DNA from: Chloranthus sessilifolius
Taxonomy: Eukaryota > Streptophyta > Magnoliopsida > Chloranthales > Chloranthaceae
Assembly (NCBI GenBank): GCA_021018995.1
Contig: CM037596.1
Location: 90,217,184 to 90,281,183, forward strand
Length of the DNA: 64,000 nucleotides
Reading direction: 5' to 3'
Shown here in pieces: positions 22,102 to 35,285 of the stretch. Position numbers and translations under genes: made by a program. How positions within the stretch are numbered: the first letter of the stretch is position 1; the number at the start of each line of letters is the position of its first letter. The notes below the pieces were generated by a model that was given only the letters and a program-made list of their open reading frames with translations, did not search any database and was not told where the DNA came from.

Positions 22102-23470
22102 TGCGGTGCTAGATGCCCCAAATATTGTCTTATTGTGTTAAACACTATAACCCAACCCTATATGTAGCACTCATGTAAATCAAGTATTCGGTTTCCGAAT
22201 CCATACCCACGATTTTCGCTGCAACGATGGAAACCTCCCCATTTTAGAAATCCACGTAGAGTACTTTTGGGACTCTTGCCTTACAATCCAAATCCCTCTC
22301 CATCTTTCGCTACCATTAAACCCAACCCGCAAGCAAGAGAGAAAACACACACACACACACACTCTCTCTCTCTCCATTAACCCAAGCGATAGCTCCATGT
22401 CCTCTCTCTCATGTGCACAGGTAGAGCAAACCAGCCACGCTAGAAGCTCAGGCCACCCATGTGAGCAAAACTCTCTTCATCTCCTGCAAGAACACCACGT
22501 CCTCCTCCACTTGTGAAAGATAATAGCAACAATGGTGCTGCCCTTGCTGTCATTTGAATAACAAAATCAGCAATAACACATATAACAACAGCAACCCACT
22601 TGTGTTCGGAAGAAAATCATTTTTGTTGGTCCTTTCTTATGGGAATAAATGAAGAAGGAAACGGTGCACAGACCAAGGTTTCAAATATCGGTATCGGTTA
22701 CCGGATCGGTCAGCCTAAAACCGATCCAGATCGGGATCGGCGGATCGGGCGATCTCAAAGCCAAAAAAGTTTGAGGGCAAAATTACAATAATTAAATATT
22801 TTTTACTGTTAGTTGTCAAATAAGTTGTTCAAATCAATCGCTAATAGTCTATTTTTATATACAATTCATGATATGCCATAAGTTTACATTTACAACACTC
22901 ACATTAAGAAAAATAATAGCCCAATTATACTTAAAAATACAAGTACAATACCTTTTGAGTGCATTAAGCATTTAAGTTTGGCTCTCAATAGCTTGGTCTA
23001 CAAAATGATTAGAAAACCTTAAAAGTATATTTTTTTATTTTTTCTTTTTGTCCTCCACTTGAAGTGGATTTATGGTATTAAAAAAAAATTCACAATAAAA
23101 TAGTCAATTCATAATCACAATATTCAATTTATTATTATAAACAAATATTTGTAAGTAAGTTTGAAAAAAAGCAGAGATCACTCCAAAATATACTCAATAA
23201 ATATAAATATGATAATAAAAAAATATTAAAATAGAATGTTAATGTACTAGTACCATTCAAAATAAATTGTTAACGTATTAAAGAGGACCTCAGTTCACAA
23301 CTGCCATAATCTACCAAGTAAGAACCTCATGACTCTCTATTGTCATTTGGTGGCGTGTCAAGGGACCCGTGTCAATATGGCGAAGAAATGCATCACTACG
23401 TTGAGGAGCTTGAACATTATCTCGAAAAGGAATTATAGGAGCTGTATTGCCATAGATAGGAGGTCGTGAA

Positions 23471-24262
23471 TAGGGCTCTCAATGGGCCGGGCCAGCCCGA
23501 ATTTTGGCCAGCACCTGGCCCGGAAAAAGTGATATTTTTTATTAAGCAAACCCGGCCCGGTATCCGGATCGGGCTAAGCATGTTGCAACCCGGATAAATT
23601 CGGGCTGGGCTTGGGTTGAGTGTTGCAACATTCGGCCCGCACACGACCCGGATATATATATATATATATATAAATATATATATAATACTTATCTTTTTAA
23701 AATTATAATTTTTTTATATAGTTAAATATGATTTGCTTAAATATTTTGAGATTAAACCATTGAACTGTTTAAACTTGGGGCATTTAAGTCAAAGCGCAAT
23801 AACCTTATGCATATATTTTTTGGTTGGACAAATTGGATGACTTAATTTATTTTCAAACAACCGTTGCATAGTTTGTTAGCTACACAACTTGGATGGCTTG
23901 TTAATAGATTTTCAAGCAACCGTTGTCCGTTATAACTATTATGCAACAAATTAAAATAAAATATTTGAATAAAATCATGTACCTGAGCCTCTATAATGGT
24001 AATGTAATTATTTAATTAAAATTTTAACCTTTTATTAGAAAAAAAAAAATCCAACCCAATTTTATTAGAAAAAATAGCCACAAAAAATAGCCTAACAAAA
24101 TTTTATTAAAAAGAAAGCTAAAAGAAAACACCAAGCTCCCGATAGGGGGGCTAAACATCATAGCCCGAGTTAGGGTAATTTGAAAATTGGGAACACAGCT
24201 CAGGTAGGTTCGGGCCGGATTGAACCCCAACCCTCCCCTAATCCGGCCCATTGAGAGCCCTA
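23471..24262. mobile_element. hAT MITE (GGCCC-rich) nested in T1
   Basis: The inverted end TAGGGCTCTCAATGGGCCG is exact at both termini, with an exact 8-bp duplication GTCGTGAA at 23463-23470 and 24263-24270. CCCGG-rich subterminal blocks flank an AT-rich centre with a (TA)n run at about 23652-23682. There is no coding capacity. It lies in the 3' part of the T1 transposase gene. Confidence 0.95.
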
Positions 24263-24347
24263 GTCGTGAATAAGGATGAGAATGGAAAGTCTGATGCCCA
24301 ACAACGCCAAGTTGAGCAGTGAATGGTCCATAAGCCCATCCAGAAGT

Positions 24348-24797
24348 TTATCCATAAGGCATAAAACTAGGACCATAAGGACCAACGGGTCTGCCCTCGC
24401 CATTTACCCGACTATGTAGATCATCACTCCAATTATCCATGTTGTACCCATCAGTAGGCACCCTGCCAGCATTGTAAGTAGTGTGACTATCCTCCTTAGC
24501 TGATCCACATCTATCACCACTAATAGTAAAATGGTCATCATTAGTTTCTTCTTCAATTCCATCACCACCATTAGTAATTTCAGGTTCGTTGCAGCTATCA
24601 TTGCCATTATCATCTTCATCATCACTCATTATCATTGATTGACTAACAAATCGCTTTTTCAATCTTGATGTTGATAAATTTTCTCCATCATAGCGACCAC
24701 CTAACTCTTCGTCTAACCAAGAGTTCAGTTGACCATCCAAAACTGGAGCCTCTTTCTTAGACAACCATGCATTTAGAGGATTGTCGTCTTCAAACAA
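24348..24797 (-). pseudogene. T1 transposase, acidic C-terminal tail
   Basis: An open frame after the dimerisation region reads FEDDNPLNAWLSKKEAP, then DEELGGRYDGE, followed by a long Asp/Glu/Asn-rich stretch around SDDEDDNGND. Low-complexity acidic tails of this type follow the dimerisation domain in many plant BED-DUF659 hAT transposases. It remains open for 149 codons. Continuation beyond 24348 is broken by the nested MITE at 24262. Confidence 0.6.
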
Positions 24798-24839
24798 ATA
24801 GTCTAAATCTATTGTCTTGTAATCACTCTCTTTGTCACT

Positions 24840-25070
24840 TAAAATTACGAACCTTCAGTCTCATATTATAGTGCACAAAAACTAAGTGATCTAGTTTTTC
24901 TGATGATTACCGATTTCTAGTTTTTGTGTGTATGAGAGAGAAGGTGCTCCAGTTTCTCTCACAACCTGATGCTGAACAGGTTTGACTTAGGATTCGTATA
25001 GCTATTTTTTGTAACTCTGGAGTATCTTCCCCATAACTAGACCACCATCTATCTGAAAATTATAATAATT
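24840..25070 (-). pseudogene. T1 transposase, hAT dimerisation domain
   Basis: The minus strand reads DRWWSSYGEDTPELQKIA, then RILSQTCSASGCERNWS, then SEKLDHLVFVHYNMRL. This is the hAT C-terminal dimerisation motif of DUF659-type transposases, including the conserved SASGCERNWS core. One in-frame stop falls just before SSEKLD. A CAG acceptor-like site (minus strand) precedes DRWW, so an intron probably separates it from the upstream part. Confidence 0.8.
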
Positions 25071-25289
25071 AAGAAACATTAATAAAAATTAGAACTAATA
25101 AATTACCTAATGAACTGAAAGCCAACATGACATAAAAATAAAATATGAATATATATACCTGCCGAGTACTCATACACTGCTTTTTTAGCATTTGATGAGC
25201 CAAATTCTTTTAGCTAATACTTAAAGGTGATAACCTGATAAGAGATACAAAATGGTTTTAGTTTCATAATAGTAAACTTAAAACAAAAA

Positions 25290-26693
25290 TTAAACTTTTA
25301 TAAATAATATTAAAATAAAGATATGCAAGGTTATGCAACTAAAAGTTGAAAAGCTTACTTGATCTATGGCTTCATTTTGAGCATTCACATCTGGTTCCAG
25401 TTTTCTAATAACATTCTTTAAACTCTTTAAAATTATTGGATCCTTATCAAACTCTTTATTGTATTGGTATTTGGGATTCAAGTAGTAACCTACAAAAATA
25501 ATAAAGTTCATTAAATAAATTTGGGTAGAAATGCAATGACATAAATTTATAAATATTAGTATCTATTTTAGATTCATTACCTGCTCTATGTAAATCATGG
25601 CCGAACTGCGCCTCCCATCGCCGATCTAGAATCTTCACATAAGATTTGTATCTTCTGGGTGCAACTTTTTCAATCCCCCTCTTTGCCTTTTTCATGGCTT
25701 CATATAATTCACCCATCACCGACTTATCATCCCCGTCGACTAACTTTAGTGCAATTATTAAAAGCTCTATTACACGCACAACTTCTGTGGCACTACTCCA
25801 CATGCTTTCAGTAAGAACAAGTTCAACTACTTCTATCCCTTTTTCTGATGTTGCAAAAGTAGAAGAATTCTATTCTTTTGAATTGAACATGTGTCTTAAC
25901 TGACATTTCAGGTCGATCATGCTTTCCAAAGCAATATAATGAGTGGAAAATCTTGTGATGCCAGGCCGTAAGAGCTCCCTTTTGTTAGTGAACTTTCTCA
26001 TTATGGCGACGATGACAGTATGACTATAGATAAATGAGCTCAATTTTCTTGCTTTAATAACAACATTCATCACTTGCTTCTTTTTTCCAATATCTTTGAG
26101 CATCAGATCAATGCAATGGGCGGCACAGAGAGTCCAATACATGTGTTGCCTTTTTTGCATAAGTAATCGACTTGCGGCTTTATAATTTGCTCCATTATCA
26201 GTAACAACTTGTACAATATTTTTTTCCCCTATCTCTTCTACTATCTTATCCATAAGATTAAAATATATTCCGTGGAATGAATCTCATCAGATGCGTCTAC
26301 TGACCTATGGAATATCGTGCTCATTGAATAGTAGATTAGAAAATTAATAATTGATTTCCTAGTCGGTCCGCTCCACCCATCACACATGAGCATGCATCCT
26401 TTTTCCTCCCATACTCTCTTAAAGCTTCCAATATACGTATTTAATTCCTTTACTTTTGCATCTAATAAGGGCCCAGAAATTTCATATGGGGTTGGGATCT
26501 TTATTCCCTGACCCAACCGCCCTTGCAACTCCATCATAGATATAAAATAAGAAGATTTAGCTGCATGTACGTTAATATGGTTATAATGAAAAAAATTTCC
26601 AACTGCCCTACCTAACTGCTCATTAGCATCCTTAATAAAAGAACCTTTTAGTACCTTCTGTTTTTCACTTGGATCTTTAAACATTAGTGCATC
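25290..26693 (-). pseudogene. T1 transposase, DUF659 and RNase H-like core
   Basis: In order on the minus strand: MFKDPSEKQKVLKGSF (26684 down), CMLMCDGWSGPTRKSIINF, then a frameshift near 26250, then VVTDNGANYKAASRLL and YWTLCAAHCIDLMLKDIG, then ITRFSTHYIALESM, a further block around RVIELLIIALKLVDGDD, and after an intron-like gap YYLNPKYQYN. DGW and TDNGANY carry the expected acidic residues of the RNase H-like catalytic fold, and CAAHCIDL is the classic hAT motif. The frameshift and a stop upstream mean no full protein is made. Bases 26686-26693 are the target duplication of the nested MITE. Confidence 0.85.
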
Positions 26694-27400
26694 TAGGGCT
26701 GCAACCGAGCCTGGCTGAGCCTGAGCTCGGGTCAGCTCTAGCTCGGCTCTACCTTATACGAGCCGAGCTGGAGGTCGGCTCTAGGCTCTTTGAGCTTGAA
26801 AATTCCAAGCTCTAGCTCGGCTCTTCGAGCTCGAGCCGAGCTTCGAGCCAAGTATGTTCTATTATAAAAAATTTCCTCCTACTACTTTTTAAAACTTCTA
26901 TTAAATTAAATATTCATTCTATAAAAGATTTAAATAAATGATTAAACACAAGTACGCAACATAAGATTTAAATGAATGATTAAACACTGGCAGCGGCGGG
27001 TGCTTGTGTGTGAGAGAGAGCGACACTACAAAATATAAGACTATTTGCGGCAGCCAAAAACTGCCGCTAATACCCTTGCTGCTAATAATCTTAATAGCCT
27101 TTAATAGTTTTTTGTTAATAGCGGAAATTTATGGCAGCAAAATTTTTTCGCTAATAATGTTATTTTTTGTAGTGAAAGGATGCAGCCGTAACCCGTATGC
27201 GTGAGAGAGAAAGTAAGAGAGATTTAGAAATCATTCAAATCAAAGAGAAGTAGGAGTTGAGTTGAACGATTTGATTGGCATAGCCCGTATGCGTGAGACT
27301 GTGACTTTGTGTGAGAGAGAAGGTGAGAGAGCTTCAACAACAAGAGAGACGAAGTAGGAGTTGAGTTGCAGGAGGTAGCCATAGGTAGGAGTAACAGTGG

Positions 27401-27460
<60 letters not shown>

Positions 27461-27572
27461 AAATTAGGGCAAGTGGGGGGCAGAAGTTCCTATTTTTCCC
27501 TTCAAAGTAACCGTTAGATAAACTTAAACGATTACTTTGAAGGGTAAAATAGACCTTTCAAAGTTAATTACC

Positions 27573-27615
<43 letters not shown>

Positions 27616-27783
27616 GAGCCATAGAGCCGAGCCGGTCTTAGCTCGAGCTCGGCTCTATTCATTCGAGCTACAAACTGCCAAACTCGGCTTGGCTCTTGAG
27701 CCGAGCTCTGAAGAGAAAGGTTCTTATTTTTCGGGCCAAGTCGAGCCGAGTTGTTGAGCTGGTTCGGCTCTGTTGCAGTCCTA
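26694..27783. mobile_element. hAT MITE (GAGCTCGGCTC-rich) nested in T1 transposase
   Basis: The end TAGGGCTGCAAC at left and, reverse-complemented, TAGGACTGCAAC at right, with an exact 8-bp duplication AGTGCATC (26686-26693 and 27784-27791). Subterminal blocks are full of GAGCTCGGCTC-type inverted motifs (26705-26850 and 27613-27780). It splits the transposase gene between the BED finger and DUF659. A CACTA-type MITE and two (TA)n runs (about 27408-27456 and 27575-27611) lie inside. Confidence 0.95.
27024..27174. mobile_element. CACTA-type MITE, 151 bp
   Basis: It starts CACTACAAAAT and ends TTTTTTGTAGTG, with internal GCGGCAG / CTGCCGC inverted motifs (27046-27065). It is clearly homologous to the copy at 55492-55639. 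The 3-bp flanks CGA and AAA do not match, so its own duplication is decayed. Confidence 0.7.
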
Positions 27784-27861
27784 AGTGCATCTAATGGACC
27801 AACTGTTTAATTTTTATCGCGAGTAGAGTTAATACCATTGCCACTATTCTCCCCATACCTG

Positions 27862-28240
27862 TTAGGGGTCTTCTCTCCTTCTCAATTCCCGACTTTCATC
27901 CATTGCTCTTTTTAACTGAGTTAATTCATATTCATCCTCGCTCTCAAAACCCAAGACATTATGATAGTCATGTTCACGCTGCCTCACCGTCCTTTCATTA
28001 TGATTAGAAGATGATTTGCCTTTTTCCATCATAGCATTAACAATATTTTTCATTTCTTGCCTTATTTCTACTGGAACCCTTTCACAACCAGTAACATCAC
28101 TCGCAATTGCTGTCAAATATCTTTTTAAGCGGGAAACACCTCCCCAAAGAATTTTGTGACAATAACTACATTTAACCTTCTTTTTACTGCCATTTACTTC
28201 TGAACAGCGTTTCCATCCGATATCTTGATCGTTTTTTTGG
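27862..28240 (-). pseudogene. T1 transposase, N-terminal BED zinc finger
   Basis: The minus strand reads IGWKRCSEVNGSKKKVKC, then SYCHKILWGGVSRLKRYL, then ASDVTGCERVP, the plant hAT BED-finger layout. The C-x2-C pair is kept. The position where relatives have histidine (RLKxHL) is Tyr here, so zinc binding is probably lost. An acidic/Gln-rich linker continues to RELRRRED before a stop, and another in-frame TAA precedes the GPLDAL segment that runs into the nested MITE. Confidence 0.75.
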
Positions 28241-28708
28241 GCTATAGTTTTAATGTTTATGAGTACCTACACTATAATGATATAAATATAAAAATAAAGT
28301 CGACGGTAAAGCTAAGGTCGTTGCTCAATAAAAACTATGATAATTTTATTAACACTTATGTAATCTTGGTGGGCACCTAGGCCAATAACCATTGATTGCT
28401 CATATTCAAATGTTGGAGATCATTTTTTGCCCCAATTATTTACTCAAAGGATCTTGAGACCATGAGTGTACCATCTGGTGGTCCATTTTTAATTCCACAC
28501 AGCACAGATTCCAAAAGAGTGGCCCTAATGGCACATATATGCCACTTAAAATAAAAAATGACAATTTGATGGTAGGCTCATAATCTCAAGATCCCTTGTG
28601 TAGAAGTTTTGGGCAAAAAATAATTTTCATCACTTGATTCAAAGCACTCAATATTCTTTTATATAAAAATAAGATTTTTATACATATTATATATATGTAA
28701 TATATATA

Positions 28709-28717
<9 letters not shown>

Positions 28718-28789
<72 letters not shown>
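28718..28789. repeat. (TA)n microsatellite
   Basis: A long uninterrupted TA run near the left (5') side of the transposase gene. Directly repeated ATATTATTATATAATATT units follow at 28850-28975. Confidence 0.95.
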
Positions 28790-28791
<2 letters not shown>

Positions 28792-29444
28792 TTGATGTAG
28801 ACACAAGAGCAAAAAAATCTCAAAAACATCATTGCATATCATGCTCACCATATATTATTATATAATATTATATAATATTATATAAGATGTATGGCAAAAA
28901 AATCCTGCAAAAATATCATTGCATATCATGCTCATCATATATTATTATATAATATTATATGATATTATATAAGATGTATACAAAAAGTCACAAAACACAA
29001 AAAAACAATGCATAAGAGAAGCTCCTCATCGTTCTCTCGTTGGCGAAGGCAAAAAATGCAGAAGCAGTGGCCCGTTCAAAGAAGACCTTTAAGAGAAGAG
29101 CCCCAATGCAAGAGGAAGCCGAAGAGACCCAACAACAGACGCTAGGATTTTAGAAGGTTTTATTATTTTGGGCGAAGATTAACATAAATGCCTTATTTTG
29201 TAATTTATATTCGGTGTAGAGTTTAATATATTTTTTATGTATAGAAAGTTTCCGGGATCGGTGGATCGGCGATCTGACCTAAATATCGTTCGGTATTAGC
29301 CGATCTAGAGCGATCCGACCGATCCAAGTCCGATACCCATGCACAAACGATCCAACCCAAGGATTTGGGATCGTTTGGGCCAAAACCGATCCAGATCGGC
29401 CGATCTGGATCGAGATCGGCCGATATTTGAAACCATGGCACAGA

Positions 29445-32400
29445 CACGACTCCATCACCTATGGTAGACAGCCCATTCAACATAGCCTCAACAATTTCCT
29501 CGTTGTGTGATTGATCCAAGAAGTAGAATAGGAGAGAGGAAGAGTTCACGTGGAACACATCCGAACCATGCCGCATAGCTCGGACCCGAGCCACTTCGCG
29601 TGCCGATTCGACAATTCAAATAAGTGCCGACCCATGCGCTGAAACAAAGGCAAACCTATGCCCGATGACTCGTAAATAGGTGGGTACCCTCTTATCTTCT
29701 TCAATCTACCCCCCAACACTAAGAATAAATTTAAATACTTGAAATCAATTTAGATATTTTATATGCACAAGAAAACTACACTTTCTTTTCTTTTTGTACG
29801 AGTTAGTAAAGTTGTTGTGGTAATCCAAATTTGATTAACATTTTGTTAATAAAATCATGGTCTCGTAAACATTCTATTTTTTTTGTTATTTTATTATCTT
29901 AGTTTTTATATAAATAATAAATATTGTACGCATTTTAAGTATGAGTGTTTAGCATGCAAACAAAGCCAACCTAAGCACCTCCCAATTACCTTAACTTTGT
30001 CACTCATCTCCTTTCATAAGGAAACCCAACTAATCTTAGTGATTTATGCGTAAGAAATTCCAAATACACGGCTCACCTCCACCATTCTAATTTAATAGAA
30101 ATCCCAACCTTTTACACCTATTTTTAGGAACCCAAGCAAATGCCTATGTTAACTTTCCTGATTTTGGTATTTCGAGCATTCATACATCCTTGGTCACCTT
30201 GATTGCTTGCTTCTTGAAATGCGGGTTGAACCAACCCAAGGTTTCATTATAAAATTCATCATCTTAATAAGATCATATGATCCAATGGAGTAGAATCATT
30301 TTACCACTTAAGAGTGGTACGTTTTTAATATCCTAATATGAAACTAGGCACTTGCTTAAGTCATCTTGCATGACTCAGGTCTACCTTGAATGCGTAGTAA
30401 CGTAACGCCTCCCACAAATGTACTTTATGAACTGGGCATTGCACGCGAACCCAAATTGTCTAATAACAACCTAAGTACTTTAAACGGGGCCGTTTCACCC
30501 AAGATACGGATTGTGTGCACTGTTAATCGCGTGTTAACACGAAATTGACCCAATTATTAACTATTGAGTTAGTGGTCTAAACAATTGAACTAAGTGTTGA
30601 ACCAAACAAGGACCCCTAGTGTTTACTTAACTTGAGGAGAATTGTAGTGTTACATTGATCGAAACTCAATTATGATCACCTTGAAGTCCATGTCAATCTT
30701 ACGAGGTTCCACATAGTTCAGTTGTGTCGAACTCAATTTTCTTATAAAAATGTATGAATGAACTACCCGTTTTCATCAGATCGGAATGATCTACCCAAAT
30801 AAGCCTGTACACACTTTATAACCAAATTCTCAAATTGAGACCTAAAGACCCTAAACCTTAAAATAGGTTCATGTCTTTAACCATATGGATCCTACAGGGC
30901 CCACAAATCATTAATTAAGTTCACAAATTCCACCAAGTGGATCTATTTGACCTTCAGACCCTAGAAGGGCTGAAATACCCAAAGAGCCCAAATACATTTA
31001 AGCCAAATATTCTTGATAAGTCGAAGCCCAAACTTTTGGAATAGGCCAAACCCATCTTTTAAACTTAGGATAACTGTTTAAAGGCATCTTCTACCCAAGC
31101 TATGAAGGTATACATATCCCGAAAATTTTGTAACGAGGATCCGACGGTCGAAACTTGTCCGGGTCATACGGGAGTCAATCCTTAGCGAAATTTCACAAAC
31201 GACTAGCCCGTTTTTATCAGATCGACAAGAGCTATCCGTGAGATTAGTCTAGTATTACTTTGTGATACGTATTTCAGAACTCACGTACCTTCATTGTAGG
31301 TCACCTTCTTCTCACTTTTGAAGATGAGTGAGACAATCTTAAACCATGCTATAACCCTATAAGGTCTTAGAATTAAATCTAATATTTGAGAGTTAAAATC
31401 TAACTCGGCCTTTTTTTGGATACTGATTTGATATTAGTATTTCTAACATCTCCCTATGATTGATTTGCTTATTTGAATCATTATTCAAAATATTACAAGT
31501 AATATTAACTCTCTTATGATTAGTTATTTTCTTATTATATGCTTTATTTATATTGTGTGACATCCATTACTTAGATGATACATTAGGGCATATATATGGT
31601 AAGTTAAAAAAGAATAAGATATGATACACGACATTTAAGCTTTTATCATAGTGGGATTTCTTTTACCGTCACGTGAAACTTGAAATGTAGACATCCATGT
31701 ACATATGTAACACCTCTATGGGAGTATGGGCTGCCACATGAAGTACATCATGTTACTATGAAACTCATCCCTTGGAAAGTGTGATTTAGTGAAGCTTATC
31801 GCATCATGGCTCATTCTAATTTAAGTTGTATGAAAATGAAATGATAAGAAAGTGTAAGTAAGATAAGATAAGATATAGATACGATAAGATACGCTGTAAA
31901 GGTCAGTTAAATATGAAATTAAGTTCTGCACGTGTCATACCTTACGTGCTACCGTAAGGGTACACCGTCTGTAATCAATACGAGTCTTAAAGATAATATG
32001 ATACGACAGTGTCTCGATGTAAGAGGACACTGATTTTTATGCGCGTAATCTCATCGGGCTGGATGGTGGTTTACGATACGATATGATATAAAGGTTAGGT
32101 GGTTATCTACATGTGGACCTCGCATGGTAGGCTTGAGCAGCGGCCCTGACACAAGTCATTTACGTAAAATAAGTATGATACGAAGTACTTTGTGTAGGCG
32201 TATAGAGTTACAATAAGATTTAAGATATGTCATGTAAGTTATGTTGATAAGACAAGTAAGAAAAGCGATAAGCATTAGAAGCATCATATGCACTGAAATT
32301 TGTTACGTTCTTTCAGTTTTATAGTTTTATAATTATGAAGATTTTTATTATATTGTTTATATGAAATTGTAAAGGATTCACTTTCACCCACAAGTTTGTA

Positions 32401-32682
32401 CCTACGATCACCTGGGTAGATTATAGTAGATCGGTTGTACAACCCATTGAGTTTACATGACTGAGTAAATTTACCCCGTCTCAAAAACTATCAGCTGTAG
32501 GTGAAGATATGGACTACACTACCCCAGTGGACTTGATGCACTAGTAGATTATGCGATTTATGAGGATAACGACGTGGAAGACCAGTTAGGCTATGTCAGG
32601 TATGTGTTAAATATTTAGAAAGACTTTCAGTAGTTGACCCTACCTTTATTTCTGGTCATTTAGTATAATGGACTTAAAATTC
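29445..32682 (+). other. Body of solo LTR S2 between nested elements
   Basis: Non-coding. It includes two diverged copies of a CCCGTTTTCATCAGATCG / CCCGTTTTTATCAGATCG phrase (30767 and 31210) with similar flanks, suggesting an internal duplication within the LTR. A short open frame at 29445-29594 (minus strand) has no recognisable match. Confidence 0.45.
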
Positions 32683-35285
32683 TGTGACAGCCCGGATTTT
32701 CATACCTGGAAATCTGTGCCATCAGGATCATACTCTGGATGATCCCCAGGACAAATCACGAAGTGTCTGCTCGTATAGCGGAAATCAAGTAGACACTGTC
32801 TAACAGTGGTAGATCGAGTTATCACAAGGCATTTAAAATAGAAAGAAGCAACAAAATAAACATGTATCTAAATATACATTCCCAAAAAGGAACCAAGAAG
32901 AACCAATGGTGATGGACATCCATCACCCAAAACAATGGTTCCTAATAATGGTTCCAATAGAATGTATAGTAATACTATAAAAGGAAGAAAATATTTATAG
33001 AAAGTAAATACAGAAGTGGCCACCAGGCGCACAATAATCCAAATGTCAAAATGTAAAACATCAGACTCAGTACCCAGGCTACGGATAGAACTTGTCCGCC
33101 TGGATGTCTGTCTCCTTGTCCTCGGCCTCAGCCTCTGGGTCAGGCTGGTAATCAGGATCGCTCTCCGTGTCGGGAGCTACAACCTCAGAACCTATAAATG
33201 GTTTAAAACAGGGTAAGCTACATCATAGCTCAATAGAAGAATTCCAACTAAAATGAATTGAATATGCAGATCATGCTATCTCAAAACAGGAATAAAATCA
33301 GAACGCACAATCATGTCAAATCAAATCAAATACTGAGTTTTAAAAATAAGAAATCAGATGTTATGCAAGTATATGATCAGAGACTTAAATTATGTATGTT
33401 TTCTAACTTAAGAAACTCCCGTGACTATATAGCACGGGGTAAACAGGAATATTCCGATAGAAAACCCCAACCAATCGTCGTTCACATGAACAATTTTAGA
33501 TTGCAACAATGCCTCATCTATGGAGTGCAATTATGCCGAGGGATTACAAGCAGATGCACAAGTGTACCAGGCTCGGATATACCGCCGGGTCGGTGGGGAT
33601 TATCTGGTTAAATCATCAAATCACATACACACATAGACCTCACAAATCAGATAGCAGAAATTAAGAGCAGGTTTCAGAATATAAATCAGAAAACAGAAAT
33701 CAGAGATAACAGGAATTTATGATATGCTTACATGCTTGTTAAAACAGAAATCAGGGTGCAGATATGAAATACACATGAAATTATATTCAAAAACAGTTTA
33801 GGTTGATTTTCCCCTACCTCAGATTAGACCTCTTTCTAAGCAAATTCAAAGCTTTTTAAGGCATCATGGTTTGATCCTAGACCATAAACATAGTATTCTA
33901 CATGTCAGGAATGTCGGGATGTGAACTGGCGCGGTGTCCAGTAATATTCAACTCACAAAATTAACACAGGTAAAAAACAGTGGTGATTGATCGATCACTA
34001 CTCTTAGTGATCGATCAATACCACTTGTTGATCGATCAATGACCCCATTGATCGATCAATCCTCTCTCAGCTCTCAACTAGGAACAAAATCAATTGATCG
34101 ATCAATAGCCCCTATTGATCGATCACTACTCATCATTGATTGATCAATACCCTTGTTGATCGATCAATAACCTCTTCTCTCCTCACTTTTAACACAGCTA
34201 AAATTGATCGATCACCACCTTGGTTGATCGATCAATGCCTCCTGTTGATCGATCAATACCCTTGTTGATTGATCAATAGCCTAAAATTCAAATTTCCTAC
34301 CTTCTGTTCACCTTTAACAATTATACAGATTGATCGATCAATGCCTCTATTGATCGATCAATACACACCAGTGATCGATTATTGCCTTCATTGATCGATC
34401 ACCACCCGTCATTGATCGATCACTTCCTTGTTGATCGATCAATACCCAGGATTGATCGATCAATACCCCTCGTGCACTGAACTTCCAGAATTTCAGGGCT
34501 TATGCTCCCTTCTTTGTCTTATACAGATTGATCGATCAATAATGACAGAACTTCTGTCATTAATGGAGGTCATCTACCTCCCTATTTTTATCCCATTTTC
34601 ATTAATGGTTATCAACAACCATTAACTCATAATCAATACCCATATTTGGGCCTCTCATTTGCCCCTATTTAAATATACAGACTCACCTTTGTTTAGGCCC
34701 TTTCAAGGTTTTGGCAAATCGATCCGAACGAGGGTTTCGGATCCGGCTCTCGCAGTTTATCACCGATCCGACTCTGACGAGCAGACAATTAGCTCTGGTT
34801 CAGTACGCAGAGACCTCACGCATACTTAGACCATACTTAAGCTCGTCTCCTTGAACTCTACATACCCTAACTTAGACAACTCACCATCCCGGGTATTGCT
34901 AACCCTGCTTTTCACGAAGAACTTGCCCAAACCAAACCTAGCTGCAAAGTTTTGGTCAAGGACCAGAGGAAGAAGAGGAAAGGAGATCTCTCTAGCTCTC
35001 TTCCTTCCTTTATAAGCTACCAACTGAAATATCCTTGATATTTCAGTTTTCTCTAATTTAGACTTCGGTGTGAAGCACGAACACCGTCGATGCGGCGTAG
35101 CACGCCATCTCGACGTCTTACATGACTCGGATTTAAGTGGGAATTCACACATGAACTCACCTAATCACAGGCTTAACATTATTTCTAATAATATTATTTT
35201 AAAATTTTAAATTTGTCTCGATTCCCGTGTCGGGCACGCATATTGAAACAGTCAGGTTCTTGTTCAAAATTTTCGGGCTATTAGA
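32683..35285 (-). mobile_element. Solo LTR S3 (2.6 kb) nested in S2
   Basis: The plus strand begins TGTGACAGCCCGGATTTTC and ends CAAAATTTTCGGGCTATTAGA. The AATTC duplication is at 32678-32682 and 35286-35290. Reverse-complemented, its termini match S4 and S2, with the first base pair decayed (TCTAATAG for TGTAACAG). GTGCCATCAG...ATCATAC near the left end is also in S1. There is no internal coding region. A dense palindrome cluster is at 33984-34545. Confidence 0.75.
33984..34545. repeat. Cluster of TTGATCGATCAAT palindromes
   Basis: Around two dozen copies of ATTGATCGATCAAT or one-base variants are separated by 6-30 nt of unrelated sequence (for example TTGATCGATCAAT...CCTGTTGATCGATCAATACC). 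Spacer length is irregular, and the motif is a perfect 12-bp palindrome. Confidence 0.9.

Larger units (their letters stand above)
22674..29436 (-). mobile_element. hAT element T1, transposase-bearing, decayed
   Basis: The inverted ends CAAGGTTTCAAATATCGG and, reverse-complemented, CATGGTTTCAAATATCGG are flanked by an exact 8-bp duplication GCACAGAC (22666-22673 and 29437-29444). Subterminal GATCGG/CCGATC motifs are dense at both ends (22685-22755 and 29255-29420). Between them a BED-finger hAT transposase is readable on the minus strand, with stops and frameshifts. Two smaller hAT MITEs are nested in it. Smaller elements with similar ends occur at 15705-15960 and 61972-62100 and may have been mobilised by this transposase. 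Confidence 0.9.

Noticed and set aside
28586-28804. Open frames made of alternating Ile and Tyr codons (also 4532-4768, 21963-22145, 52972-53181, 58270-58577)
   Set aside because: They are translations of (TA)n microsatellites, not genes.
29235-29594. 119-codon minus-strand frame spanning the T1 right end
   Set aside because: It crosses the transposon boundary, and half of it is translated GATCGG-type subterminal repeat.
33984-34545. Regularly recurring palindromes resembling a CRISPR array
   Set aside because: Spacers vary from a few to about 30 nt, the repeat is only 12-14 bp, no cas-like genes exist, and the genome is a plant.
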